DNA of 64,000 nt, taken from NCBI GenBank assembly GCA_947359465.1, contig OX375874.1:100257441-100321440 (forward strand), given 5' to 3'. The DNA comes from Metellina segmentata (taxonomy: Eukaryota > Arthropoda > Arachnida > Araneae > Tetragnathidae). This document shows positions 1-11,939 of the stretch, one piece after another. Made by a program: the position numbers and the translations under genes. Within the stretch, counting starts at the first letter, position 1, and each line of letters begins with the position of its first letter. The notes under the pieces were generated by a model, which saw nothing but the letters and a program-made list of their open reading frames with translations, had not been told where the DNA came from and made no database searches.

Positions 1-1089
1 AATAAATGTTTAATTTTTAGTCAATCCCAATACGTTCTTTGGAAGCTGAATATGGAACATTTTATTTATCACTGCCACAAATATGTCGATAACATTAAAC
101 TTTTAACAAAGTGCAATTAGTTTTCATTCCAACCTTGATGCATAATTGAATATTTGTCATACCTAAACCTATGCATTTTCCCATTTTATTCAGCTTCATT
201 CCTTTAACCCTAATGTTGGACGTCTTTACGATGTATCGTCATTAATAAACTGTCCAGATCTTGATGTAAGAGATTACTTGTCATTAGAAAAAATGACCTT
301 ACGTCATCATCAAGCAACGCAAGGTCGAATTGTAGTAAAATGAACAGGTACGCACTTTCTACTTTGAAGTGTATTAGAAATAGAAGTTAACATCAATAAG
401 AACACGAAATGCTGTTTTACATTTTTACTTGAATCTTATTTATTTTGAGGGTAGAAACACGCATATTGTGATGGTGATATTCATTACAAATCGATTAAAC
501 CAACTGATGGTTCTCCCGACGAAGTGTGTCGTCATCAGCAAAACTGACCACCCCTTGATATACAAAATATCTAGTCATTTGTCAAAATGACCAGATCGCG
601 AATTCGTTGTTCTATTTTTATCGATAGTATCTTGATGACGAAGTATCTGAGCAAAAGCAAACTTGATAGACGAGATATCTCTCAAAAACAACTATAGGGT
701 AATACTGTGTATCCAGTGTTTTTCTCTTCCCTTCCTCTTTCCTTTCCTTTCAATCCTCTTTAAAAAATCACTGTCTTAGCTATAATTGTCACTTCGTTGC
801 CCTAAATACAGTTCGGGTGTGATACCAAATGCATACCAGAAATACCCAGTACCACTTCTTTACGATCTCGGTAGTCATATCGAAGTATATTTTACCTAGT
901 CGAGAATTTTTCCTCTCTTTCAAACTCAATTATAATTAGTTTTCATATAACTCCTTACAACTAACGAGCTCTCTGCACGGAACTGTTTCAATCATTTATT
1001 TTAGGAATAATTCGTCAAAATAAGTAACAGTTTCTGTTTCATTCTAAAATACTTATATAAAAATTGTTGTTTAAGATGAGTTTACTTAC

Positions 1090-1508
1090 AAAATCTGAGG
1101 CTGCGTCGATTTCTCCCAGATAGTCGCCTTCGATGTTGGTATTAAAACTGAAAGAATTAAAACGTTTCAAGCTCTGTGGTATTGACCTGTATTTGAGACT
1201 ATAATCATAAAAACTAATTCAGTTGAATCATTGAACAAGACGAAACAGTAATAACCATATAATCATTAAAAGTGGCAAAAGTCAGTTCTTTTGAAGGACA
1301 ATCTATTGGGAACTTCGGTTCATTTCAGGCAAATAAAATTATTTACTGGCCAAGACAAAAGAGTAATCTAACAAGATCAATTACAAAGGCTAACTCATTT
1401 CAGTCAGTTAAATTAGATATTTTCCACTCACAAGTTCTCAAAGACAAAATAAAGTAATATTGTGAACACTTACAGTTTCTTAAATCCTTTCCAGAATCGT
1501 TGGGCCAT
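1090..1508 (-). CDS. RasGEF-like gene A, exons 1-2 only (5' partial copy)
   Basis: First two coding exons of the leftmost array member; the remaining eight exons lie left of the window. Exon 1 is 1474-1508 (MAQRFWKGFKK plus two bases) and exon 2 is 1090-1147, each with a consensus GTAAGT donor; exon 2 has a TTTCAG acceptor. Phases join to give a 31-residue N-terminus ending in GEIDAASDF. No signal peptide is evident; the start is short and basic-aromatic. Exon 1 is identical at protein level in A, B and C. Exon 2 differs from gene C at 4 of 19 residues, and every changed codon changes the amino acid, although the adjoining introns are almost identical. Function is inferred only from the full copies B and C. 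Positions 1-1089 are intron 2 sequence. Confidence 0.65.
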
Positions 1509-1590
1509 GTTCAATTTTGCAAGAAATCAACAGCTCAAGTGTGTAGACTCAAGAAATAATAAGTTGAGTTCTCAAAGAGGTAATTCAAAT

Positions 1591-1600
1591 CTTTATAAAA
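1591..1600 (-). promoter_or_regulatory. Possible TATA-like box of gene A
   Basis: The minus strand reads TTTTATAAAG 83-92 bases before the gene A start codon. The same string is present upstream of gene C, whereas gene B has a substitution (TTTTCTAAAG). No transcription start can be seen, so this is positional inference only. Confidence 0.25.
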
Positions 1601-1839
1601 TCGATTCAAATTCAAATTGAACTATCAGAAGTTTACATTTGCAACGCTAATAGCACAAAATATTTGCATGAAGTGAGAAGAAATAGAACACCTTTTTAAC
1701 TGTTTGAAAAAATCATTGTTATACCAAGAAACGTAACAATATTCAAAATATTACTATTTGAACAGTGAATGGTATGGTTGAGGTTCATTATTTAAAATTG
1801 CTATAATGTATTTATGTGACTAATAATAAGACGGTGCCA

Positions 1840-2660
1840 ACAGAGATAAAACTTATTGATACATTTATATATTTGATAAACTCATAAACATATGATGTTA
1901 AAAACAAAAATATAATTAACTGTAAAATGTATAACAACTTGGATTTTTTACACGAATTACTATAAAATATAAAAAAATAAAACCCATTTTACTGCATGAT
2001 TTTTTTTTTATTTGAAACAAAATTATATTTCTTATCTTCGAAAAATCATACCAAATAAAAAAATATCCTAAAAACGGATTCAAACTTTTTTAAGAGAAAT
2101 CATAGTTAAATAGGATTTCAATAAGCTATTAAAATATCGAAGTGCCAAAGCTCATGAGATGATTCTCTAATATCGTGTTTAGGGTATCCTCGTACTCGGT
2201 GAAGTACAGCAACTCGACGTGGTATGAACTCAACTAGTCGGTTGAAGTGGCCAAGAGACAAGCGCAGCCATGCCACACATAATTGCGAGGCTTTTTATGT
2301 GCTGGATCTTGTAGAGCACGAATGGCCTTTTCAATAAAATCCCTGATATGCTCCACTGGGTTCATATTGGGAGATCCACTGGGTTCATAAGGGTTGTTAA
2401 AACATGTGCTAGAATTGTAGTTCTGCTGATATATATATAAGACCAGTAGCTTTATTTAGGAAAATCGGTCGTCCCCGTAAATTATATAGTAACACGAACG
2501 CTCTGTTCTCAGTATTTTTCAAAGCTCTTGTTCTGGTGATTTTCCGAGACGCCTTCGTGACCAGAGGGGAAGGATGCATCATATATGTCCCGCATCGCTC
2601 AATAGATTGCAGCTTAAACAACATGACCTTGACGTAGTTGACGTTTGGTCAGAAAGACCT
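1840..2660. repeat. Local direct repeat, copy 1, with Tc1-type remnant
   Basis: About 0.8 kb that is repeated at 4160-4925 and again at 63255-64000 in unit 3. Inside it, at about 2190-2400, the minus strand preserves the C-terminal part of a Tc1-like transposase: SPNMNPVEHIRDF, then a decayed RALQDP stretch. The remainder, up to the CTTGACGTAGTTGACG string near 2630, is not recognisable. The gap between the two copies in unit 1 is filled mainly by an intact-ended Tc1 element. Confidence 0.7.
2190..2400 (-). pseudogene. Tc1-like transposase C-terminal remnant
   Basis: Minus-strand translation gives SPNMNPVEHIRDFIEKAIRA followed by a frameshifted tail. The NPVEHIRDF stretch corresponds to the third acidic catalytic residue region of Tc1 DD34E transposases. 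Only this fragment remains; frameshifts and stops show it is dead. Related fragments occur at about 4470-4670 and 63600-63800, inside the copies of the same local repeat. Confidence 0.6.
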
Positions 2661-2829
2661 GATTCTGTTAAAAGTAGGTTGCAAATGTGTATCAAATCTT
2701 TAATAGCCACGGAAACACAAGAGAATCTAGCATTTTATGTGATAAGATGAGAAGATATCCCGCAGGAATAAATAAAATTACAAATCATCAATACTTCAGT
2801 CAAAGTATTATTAAAGAGTAATCTGAAAA

Positions 2830-2832
<3 letters not shown>

Positions 2833-2865
<33 letters not shown>
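2833..2865. repeat. TA dinucleotide microsatellite
   Basis: About 16 uninterrupted TA units. Similar short TA tracts lie at about 7480-7512, 7617-7633 and 31563-31587. Confidence 0.9.
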
Positions 2866-2943
2866 TTGGTGTAGACTGGCAAACATATACTGATATTTTC
2901 CAGAAATATTAACCATATAAAATTATCAGATTGCATATATATA

Positions 2944-4154
2944 CAGGGGTTGGACAAAATAATGTGTACACCTGTGAAAAGATATTTTTTGTTTATTAAT
3001 TGGCCGTTGGTCCTCCTTTTGCATGAATTGCAGCTTGTACCCGACGTGGAATTGACAAATACAAGTCATGTTCAACATTCAGAGGGATACATCCCCACTC
3101 AAATTGCAAAAAAGTCACTAATTCAGAAAGTGTCCTTGGAGGTTGGAATCGACTGCGCAGCTTGTTTTCCAAAATACCCCACAAAGGTTCAATTAACTTG
3201 AGATCAGGGGACTGAGGCGGCCAGATGAGGTGCTCTATTTCATCGTCGTGTTCATAAAACCAGTCTCGGCCAATTCTAACGGTGTGAATAGAGGCATTAT
3301 CATCTTGGAAGACTGGTCGTTTTTCAAGAAACACATGGTCGATGAAAGATGGTCGGCCAGAAGACTGACATAATCCTCTCCTGTCACACGGCCATTCAGA
3401 ACAAGAAGGGCGTCAAGACCACGATGTGATATCGCACCCCAGATCATCAGTGAAACGACGCCATGCTTAACTTCCAAACGTAAACATGTCGGGAATAATG
3501 TCAACGATTCGTCTGACCGTATTGCCCTCTCCCATTTTTGCTGTGTCCAACTTTTATGCTCACGACACCATATTCGTCGCTTCAGGCATTGCATGGTATA
3601 ATCAGTGGTTTTGAAATAGCAGTTCTGCCATGAATATTTGCCAGATGCAGTTCACGCCGGATAGTTTTTGATGAAACTGCTTCCTGTGTATGTGCGTTCA
3701 TCTCAGATGTTATCTGGGATACTGTTGTCTTGTGTTGTTTTTTTTGACACAATCCGCTTCAAAACCCTTCTGTCTATGTTATTCAGCTTCGATTTTCGAC
3801 CACTGTTGTGCTTTTTAGATGATGTTTTCCCCTGTTTCAAATATGCTGACACTACAGTCGACACTGTGTACTTCTCCCAACACCTAGAAGGGTAGCCGTT
3901 ATCGTTACTGAGGCTCCAGAAAGACGGTCCCAACAATCATGCATCTTTCGAAATCAGAGAGGTCAGCCATAACGCATGGTTAACACAGAAATTTATTTCG
4001 CATCCGACTTCTATCACTTCTAGTAGCAGACTGATGTGTGTACTTTCTGATCCGCTAGGTGGCACCCTTCACCGCTAGAGGGCAGGAGTATATGAGAGGT
4101 TTCTTTCGAGCGTTAATTTTTCACAATTGTTCATATTATTTTGTCCAACCCCTG
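2944..4154 (-). mobile_element. Tc1-like DNA transposon with both ends
   Basis: The left end reads CAGGGGTTGGACAAAATAAT and the right end is its inverted match, each flanked by TA, the usual Tc1/mariner target. Length is 1211 bp. The minus strand encodes a broken transposase. A second copy, lacking its right end, is at 30152-31343 in unit 2. Confidence 0.9.
2996..3936 (-). pseudogene. Broken Tc1 transposase in the 2944-4154 element
   Basis: The coding sequence is split over frames. About 3703-3936 gives the DNA-binding helix-turn-helix region (TVSTVVSAYLKQG then SGRKSKL). About 3235-3594 gives the middle of the catalytic core (WGAISHRGLDAL). About 2996-3334 gives FQDDNASIHTVRI, then WPPQSPDLKLIEPLWGILE, holding the second and third DDE positions. 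Frameshifts between these segments mean no functional protein. It belongs to the Tc1 DD34E family. Confidence 0.85.
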
Positions 4155-4159
4155 TACAT

Positions 4160-4925
4160 ATATTTTTGATGAACTCATTTAAATATAATGTTAAACGCAA
4201 AAATATAATTAGCTCTGAGATATATAACAACTTGGATTTTAAACACGAATAATTATAAAATTTAAAAATCCCATTTTACTCCAAGATATGTTTACATTTG
4301 AAACAATATTATATTTATTTTCTTCGAAGAATCATACCAAATAAAAACTTATCCAAATAACGGTATCAAACAATTTTAGAGAAAGCGTAGTTAAATAAAA
4401 TTTCATTAAGCTATTAAAATACTAAAGTGCCAAAATCCTGAGATGAATCTCTAATATCATGTGTAGGGTCTCCTCTTACTCGGTGAAGTACAGCAATTCG
4501 ACGTGGCATGAATTCAACTAGTCGGTGGAAGTCGTCAAGAGACAAGGGCAGTCATGTCACCCATAATTGCGAGGTTGTTTAAGTGCTGGATCTTGTGGAT
4601 TACGAAAGGCTTTTTCAATGATATCCCTGATATGCTCCACTGTGTTCATATCGGGAGATCTGGGTGGTTAAATCGTGTCATGGAATTGTGATTCTACTGA
4701 TATAAGACCAATAGCTTCATTTAGAAAAATCGGTCGTCCCCTTAAATTATATTGACTCACGTTCACGCTAAGTTCCAGAAACTTTACAAAGCACTTCTTC
4801 CGGTCACTTACCGAGACGTCATCGTGACCAGAGGGGAAGGGTGCAACTGATATGTCCCGCACACACACATTGCTCAATAGATTGCAGCTTAAACAACATA
4901 ACCTTGACGTAGTTGACGTTTGGAA
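4160..4925. repeat. Local direct repeat, copy 2
   Basis: Matches 1840-2660 with scattered differences and starts directly after the right end of the Tc1 element. It includes the same decayed transposase tail. Confidence 0.7.
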
Positions 4926-4929
4926 GTCA

Positions 4930-7100
4930 AGAACTGATTCTGTTAGAAGTAGCTAGCAAATGTGTATGAGCGGCGTAGCGTTAGAGGTGTTGCGTGTTTA
5001 GCTGATTTTGTAAACGTGTAACTGTGTGTGATGTGCAAGCGAGGTATTTCGTCGAAACCACGTGAGGGTTAACTTCCTGTTATACAATGGAAGTTCATTT
5101 ATAAGACAATGCGAGAGTGTAGAGTATGAAATCCACAGATGAAAAACACGAATGCAAAAAAAGAAAGTTAAAAAAATCTTATATGAATATACCCAATTCT
5201 CCGTGTTTAAACGCTAAAACGAATTAATTATTTTCACTTCATTAAAAACATTCCCCATACAGAATTTATATATTTAACTAAAAAAGTTATTTTCAAAAGA
5301 TATTTCTAAACATATGAAAGTGCATGCAATATGAAACATGTTCCACATTGCACGCACTTAACGAGCTATTATAGACGATAAAACATGTTAAATTTAAACA
5401 CGAACTATGGGATATTTTCAATTGCAGTGTTAGAAATTTTAGAGGATTCCTTGAAGAGGTCTTCAGTAGCTTCATCTATTTCGCAGAGAAGAGAGAATGA
5501 TCATGCAACTCCAATATGATGCTAGTGTTTTTGTAGGTAGCCATTTTTAGTGAGAAGTAGAAAGCAAGATTCCAACAGGTTCAGTGCAATAAATATTGTA
5601 TTCAAGTTTTTTTAACCCTAAACTCCGCTATTTTCTGTAGACATCTTTTCATTTTGAAAGTCAACAGTGTATTAGCATACCATCCTCTCGATATAACGAA
5701 GCGGTCAGGAGGAGTTAGGTTTTAGAAATTGTGATCTAAATTTAGCTTGTTGGTCAGTTGTTCATTGTTTATATGGTAACGTTTTTCTTCTCCTTCTCTC
5801 GCAAGGTAGCGTAGTTTGTGTCTACATCCACGCACAAAATCATATTCGATTTGACTAAGGGTGATAAAATCTGTTACTGTTGCCTGGAACAGAAAATGGG
5901 TTTTTTTACAGTTCCGTCTTTTTTCACAGCCAAGAAGAAACCAGCCATATGAAGGTTGCGAAAAAAATTATTTTAAAGATTAACTTACTACTGACCAAGA
6001 GTTAAGTTTAAGAATTAAGTTTAGATAACAGTTGTCCAAACCTTAAATCCTAGACATCGATTTTATCGCAGTACTTTCTAAATAAAATTATCTTAACATG
6101 TTTGAAATTACCTCTCTACATTTAAAACTAGCCACTGCATGGTCAGTACGGCGTTGAAAGTGACATTTTTTTGTGGGGTCAGTTGTGACTACTGCTCTCT
6201 AACCCTTGGTGATTGCTACAAATTTCCAATTGGTTTGCGAAGTAAACCAAATGGGAATTCGTTGGGAAATTCGTTTCATAAAAATATTTCAAATATGCAA
6301 AACAAGTTTTAATATAAAGTGTAACTTCTCATTTTAAAATGACCGGAATTTCGTCGTTATATGTATATTTCAATCATCTTTCTTTAAATGTTTGGTTGAA
6401 TATGCGCTGTTTGTAGGATAGCTGTTTTATAAAAATATATAAATATAAATATAAACATTTTTAAGCAAGATGGGAATTTCTTATTTTAAAATTACCGTTG
6501 AAGATTTTAAAAAATTACATTAAAATGATAGGTTTCGTTAAAATAAAATGGATAGTCATTCGATGTAATTCAAATGTATTTAAAATGTTGATATAGTTTT
6601 TCATCGTAACACAATTAAAATCAATTAAATTTACATTTGTTTCAGTTTCATTTGTGCTATTGAAAGACGTACCGTAACTACTACATAATCAAGTAACTAC
6701 ATCTATCATTTTAAATAAGTATGTGGTTTCTCTTTAGAACCAAAATCTCTGCATTTGAAAAGTAACAAAAATATTCGATTCGAAACTACTGAATGAATAT
6801 TGGAGTTATTGGAAATTTAAACAAGACCGTTGATCGTTAAATAATATCACAATTAGTAATATTGAAAAATTTAATTTTTTTGTATTAATTGACAGAAAAT
6901 CGAGGTTGCTTACATATTACGCTTTGAAGCTGTTCTTACACAACTTAGATTCATGTGATTAATTAGTTGAAAGTAGTGATTTTATTTTGTAAATATGCGG
7001 TTAAATCGACCCTCTATGTATTAAAAAAATGTAATGGATTGCGTTTAATGTGTGTACTCTGATGACATTTATTTCTAACTTAATCTCCGTTATTCCACTT
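4930..7100. other. Intergenic, no recognisable gene
   Basis: AT-rich sequence present in unit 1 and absent from the equivalent place in unit 2, where the sequence passes from a 2.03 kb equivalent straight to a 7.1 kb equivalent. I see no coding region longer than chance, no tRNA and no element ends. From about 7100 the sequence again has a unit 2 counterpart (31400-31560). Confidence 0.5.
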
Positions 7101-7473
7101 GCCAAAGAATGGTGTTTTCAAGAAGAAATGTGTTTGCTTCAAAATAAATTAGTCACGAATGCCTTAATAATTCAATATACTATCCTCTCATAATGATGAT
7201 GTTATTCAAAAACAATGCATCGAGTTAAGACAGGGTACGGTGGAAACAATGCTAATAGTGGGAGGGAAATTAGTGATAGTGGGGAAAGTGCAAGGACGGG
7301 GCTTTCGTGTCTGAATCTCTTCTTCGCCATTGTTTGGTGTTCTTCAAGTGAATCACACGTTCGTGAAAGGGGTTGTTGTGTTTTTCGTGCAAAAATACAT
7401 TTTTGTTGTTATTAATTTGCTTTTAAATTCAAAACTATACTAGTTATGGTTATTATAGTATTTTACGAATGAA

Positions 7474-7518
<45 letters not shown>

Positions 7519-7565
7519 TTTTTTTTTTTAATATTTTCTTACTTGAAGTGAGTAAAAGATGAGTG

Positions 7566-7600
7566 TTTCTTTACTGTTTTAGAGATAAACAGTAAAGAAA
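7566..7600. repeat. Perfect 14-bp stem hairpin, copy 1
   Basis: TTTCTTTACTGTTT, a TAGAGAT loop, then the exact inverted arm. It follows a string TTACTTGAAGTGAGTAA that can form a smaller hairpin. The composite recurs at 8753-8787 (one arm mismatch), about 9700-9734 (decayed arm) and 40832-40866. Role unknown; it is part of a dispersed repeat. Confidence 0.75.
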
Positions 7601-7736
7601 GAGCTGTTATATGTTTTATATATATATATATATCGGAATTCAAAATTGGTGTAATTCACTTTTATCTAAATTGTTTACTTTGGAAATTATTACGACATAT
7701 TTTCTAAAATATGTGACCGGTTAACATTCCTATTAA

Positions 7737-8117
7737 CCTCTATGCTGCGACAGTTGACTTATTGTTACAACTAAAATTTCGTTTACACCAGCGTTATGTT
7801 ATAGATCTGTGTACTGTGGGTGTGATCCCCCTTTTAAGTTATCGCTGGCATCGATCACCATTTTCGACCTGTCAGCAACTGACCATCTAGAAGAGGGTTC
7901 CTCCTTATGTTCGGTACATTAACCTGTCGAATGTGAGGTGTGAACGCTTGATAAGAATAGCAGAAGGTCCTTCAGGTGATATCGATGTCACTCCAAACTA
8001 AACGCCACACAATACTATAAAAGGAAAGTGCCACTCATAATGCCACTCATGGCTCTATCGCACAAGTTATGCAATTAGGTAAAGGGGAGGCGAAAGAGCC
8101 GTTCTGTGAAACGAAAA
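7737..8117. mobile_element. piggyBac-type MITE, right end deleted
   Basis: Starts after a TTAA with CCTCTATGCTGCGA and matches the complete copy at 39480-39901 until about 8117, where the unit 1 sequence skips to the equivalent of about 40200, removing the right terminal repeat. No coding capacity. Confidence 0.6.
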
Positions 8118-8544
8118 ACAACAACTGTGTTTAGAAAAGCAACTAATTGTTTCGTACTTTACCATCAACACAAGGAAAACACGACAGATGAAGCACAAGA
8201 AACATAAGTTATTGATTAACGGGGAAACGTGTATTCCCAATGAGTTACCCAGATCTATTATCCAAACACTGAATTACGGAGCAGTTCAAAATTTATTTAT
8301 TAAAATACACTTATTAATACACAGAAGGATGAAACACAATGTATTTTAAACGAGGATTGAAAAAAAGAGGTTAAACAGTGTATTTATGTTTGATTAAAAT
8401 TCTGCTCCATTTTACTTAAGTGAGCGCTAATTTTTAGGGAAAGTTAGTTAATTTAAAGGGAAAGTCAGAGAGTTAAAAAGATTAAGAAACCTCCTCTCTG
8501 TTTCCGCCATTCCTTAAAATCAATATTTATTCTTCTAAAAATAA

Positions 8545-10440
8545 TTCAATTACTTAATAAAAGGGCATTGATGCAGAAGAGATTATTTTTATACGGTTAA
8601 AATAGATAGAAGTCGACAAAGTCTCTCTCCCGAGAAACGCAGCAATTTTAATTATTCAACTGCTGTGGTTGACACTGTTTATTTTTATTAGAAGAAAAAA
8701 AAATTTCACTGGTTTAAATATTTTCTTACTTGAAGTGAGTAAAAGATGAGTGTTTCTTTACTGTTTTAGAGATAAACAGTAAATAAAGAGCTGTTATATG
8801 TTTTCCGCATAAAAAAGTTAGTAAAAATTAGGAAGAAATAAAAATATGTTTCATTACTAAAATGTTTACTTCTTAAATTGACTTTCGAAGTTATTTTCTT
8901 GCGTTACACAAAATGCGATAGAAGTCAAAACCTATTAAATATGAGATCATTCTTGTTTTTCTTGGACGTAACTCAATTTAATACTGCACTATTATTGAAT
9001 TAAAGGCTCTTTTATCAATGGTTTCTGTAATTTTTTTTAATGCCTTGAAGATATTATCGAATAAATTATTATGGCCCCCCATAAGGGAAATTAATAATTG
9101 GCAATGCATAATTTACAGTATATGGATCCTCCATCGCTTAACAATTAAAATAATATAAATAACATTATGTATAAGTATCTTAGTTTAAATAGTTTGATTT
9201 TTACTATTATATCCTCTCAGGTTAAAGGATATTTTTAATGCAAAACGCCTAAACGATTAATTATATGCAAAACGTCTGACTTAAACGATTCATTATGATG
9301 GTGGGAAATTCGTAATCCTCAGTGTACCATTTTATTCACAAAATTCGTTCGATGGTTTTTGTAATTATAACCAAATAAATTGTATAATAAGTTTTGCTAA
9401 GAATATATTACATACTTTCGTATATACTTATGCCTTAAAATGCTTAGAATATTTATAAAAGTCAATTAACATTTATAAAAGTTTATAAAAGTCAATTACT
9501 TAATAAAATGGCATTGATGCAGAAGAGATTACTTTTATACGGTTAAAATAGATGCAAGTCGATATAGTCTCTTCTCCCGAGGCACGCAGATATTTTAATT
9601 ATTCCACTGCTGCGGTTGTTACTGTTTATTTTTATCCAAAGTAAAATATTTTTTACTAGTTTAAGTATTTTCTTACTTGAAGTGAGTAAAATATCAGTAT
9701 TTCCTTTCTCTTTTAGAGATAAACAGTAAAGAAAGAGCTTTGGCATATGTTTTTCAAGTAAAATAATTATAGAAATTTCAAAAAAAAAAAAAAAATATGT
9801 TACATCACTAAAATGTTTGCATCCTAAATTGACTTTTGAAGTTATTTTCTTACGTTATATACACACAAAATGTGATAAAAGTCAAAACCTATAAATATGA
9901 GATCATCCTTATTTTTCTTGGATGTATTTTAATTTAATTCGGCACTATCATTAAATTAAAGGCTATTTTATAAAGGGGTTTCTGTAAACTGTTTTACTGT
10001 CTTGAAGATATTTTCGGATAAATTATGATGGAATAACGAAAGTCAATAATTGGCAATACATAATTTACAGTATATGGATCCCACTAAAGCCTTTACTATT
10101 AAAATAATATAAATATCATTATGTACTCGTATCTATTTTCTGTAAATAGTTTAAATAGTTTGATTTTTAATATATCCTCTCAGGTTAAACGATATATTTA
10201 AAATATGTAAAAGGTCTGACTTAAGCGATTCATAATGACAGTAGGAAGTTTGAAATCCCCAAGGTACCATTTAATTCAGAAAATTCGTTCGATAGTCTTA
10301 TAATTATGACCAAATAAGTTGTATAATAAGCATTGCTAAGAATATCTTACATGCTTTCGTATATACTTAGACCCTAAAATGCTTAGTACATGTAGAAAAT
10401 TTAATAAAGATTTAATGTGGGTCAATACGTGATATGATGT
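8545..10440. repeat. Two tandem copies of a 0.95 kb segment
   Basis: GGCATTGATGCAGAAGAG occurs at about 8564 and 9509, and the following about 0.9 kb repeats in order, including one hairpin motif in each copy, so the local period is about 945 bp. Unit 2 has only one copy (about 40620-41590), so the duplication arose in unit 1 or was lost from unit 2. No coding potential is seen. Confidence 0.8.
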
Positions 10441-10747
10441 TCCAATCTACTTTTCTAAAAGTTATTATCTGAATTTCATTCCTATATATTAAGTTGATAC
10501 AAAAGTCCGTCTCGTTTTTGGTGCTAAATGGCATTGCATAGCAAAACAGAAATGTTCTCTACTTTACACGTGGGAACTTTTAATGTTGTTTGAATTTGAG
10601 GAATTTAATCAAGTATTTGGGAATAAAACATTATTAAATTGCATTTTAAGTTTTGTTAAGCATTAACAATGGTAGAACATACATACCATTTTCGGTATGT
10701 TATGATGTTTTATTTTATAAGAGACAATAATGCGTTGCAAACGTAAT

Positions 10748-11066
10748 AGGTAATGGTAATTTTAGTTAACGTCGTACCAGAGCAACACAACGGACTATTG
10801 ACGACGGTCCGGGATCAGTCCCTGAAGGGAAAGATCCAAGGACAACACCTCGTAATTTTCAACCACGGTCAGATGACGAAACAACACCTGAGCTGGCACC
10901 CCACTCTCCACACTTCCAACTCACCGATGAGGACTTTCGGCATTTTTAAGGTGCACCAGCCGCCGCTACATCATACGTTTACAAATATCCATGCCCGGAC
11001 CCGGATACAACCCGGAACCTACCGATCTGGAGGCAAACATCTTAACCACTATACCGGTTGGTCGGC
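10748..11066 (-). mobile_element. tRNA-derived SINE (family S1), unit 1-specific
   Basis: On the minus strand the element starts with a tRNA-like head: an A-box-like TAGTGGTTAAG and a degenerate B box, followed by the S1 body. It is flanked by an AAACGTAA direct repeat (10739-10746 and 11068-11075). The corresponding unit 2 position (about 41880) has no SINE, so it inserted after the units separated. An ORF that can be read across it is not a gene. Confidence 0.85.
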
Positions 11067-11077
11067 CAAACGTAAAA

Positions 11078-11585
11078 AAACACGTCCCTACATTTTTGGA
11101 CCGGGCACCAACGGATTTGCATAAAATCTGACAACTTGTTTGCGTTTTTTTTTCGTGGTATGGCCTGGGATCTTTGCATGTTGTTCCTGGTCAATTTAAC
11201 GCCGACGCCGGCATGAACATTTAGGAAAGTCTTGTTCTTCCTGTGCTCTGGATATTTTATGGAATGAACGAATGTTACTTCCAGGAGGATAACGCTCCAT
11301 GTCATGTCGCATCCTCTGTCAAGCAGTGGTATCAAGATATATATTAAAAATGTCTTCCTGGCCTACCCAGAGTCCCGACCTAAACCCCATACAACATTTG
11401 TGGGAGAGTTCAAGAGACGCTTACGGACCAGTGAACCCCATCCGAAATCTACAATTGAGCTGGCGACATTCTTGCAGCAGGAATGGACACAAATACCCAT
11501 AGCTGTGTATCAAAACATTGTTGAAAGTATGCCCAGAAGGGTTGCTGGTGTAATTGCAGCACGTAGGGGTACCATCCCCTATTAA
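11078..11585 (+). pseudogene. Tc1-like transposase remnant (C-terminal half)
   Basis: Plus-strand translation shows CYFQEDNAPCHVASSVKQWY, then a frameshift, a degraded SPDLNP-like stretch, and then PIAVYQNIVESMPRRVAGVI, the typical Tc1 C-terminal end. The homologous remnant at 41895-42405 keeps WPAQSPDLSPIKHWWDEF in frame. The N-terminal half is missing and there are stops, so it is inactive. Confidence 0.85.
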
Positions 11586-11689
11586 GGCATTTACTCTTTA
11601 CCTTATACCATCGCATCTTGCTGTCCGGTCCATTATTGTAGGGGAGTGTATGTGCTGTGTAGGGCGAGGGTGCCGTTGACGATTCCACG

Positions 11690-11930
11690 TGCCGTTAGTG
11701 GTACGGAAAGTTTGTCACATTAAATCTGTCATGTTCTCAAATGTTGTCACGTATGCGTGGTATGGAAGTTTAGAGAGTGATGTGCCAGCTCAGGTTTGTC
11801 TTCGTCCTCTGACCGTGGTTCTGCATTACGTGGTGTTGTCTTTGGATCCCTCCCTTTGGGGGGGGGTCATCCTGGAACGTTGCTAATAGCCCGTTGTATT
11901 GGTACAATGAGACGGTAATTAGATTATTTT
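11690..11930 (+). mobile_element. Headless S1 SINE remnant
   Basis: Matches the S1 body on the plus strand (AAATCTGTCAT near the start, AATAGCCCGTTGTATTGGTA near the end) but has lost the tRNA-like head that is present in the unit 2 copy at 42960-43255. Confidence 0.65.
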
Positions 11931-11939
11931 CTACCTACA

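Noticed and set aside
1272..1457. 61-codon plus-strand frame also present at 62687-62872
   Set aside because: It lies in intron 1 of genes A and C, is kept only because the units are near-identical, and is disrupted in gene B (29570-29720).
10753..11124. 123-codon plus-strand frame
   Set aside because: Lies across the antisense of an S1 SINE and into a Tc1 remnant; absent from unit 2.
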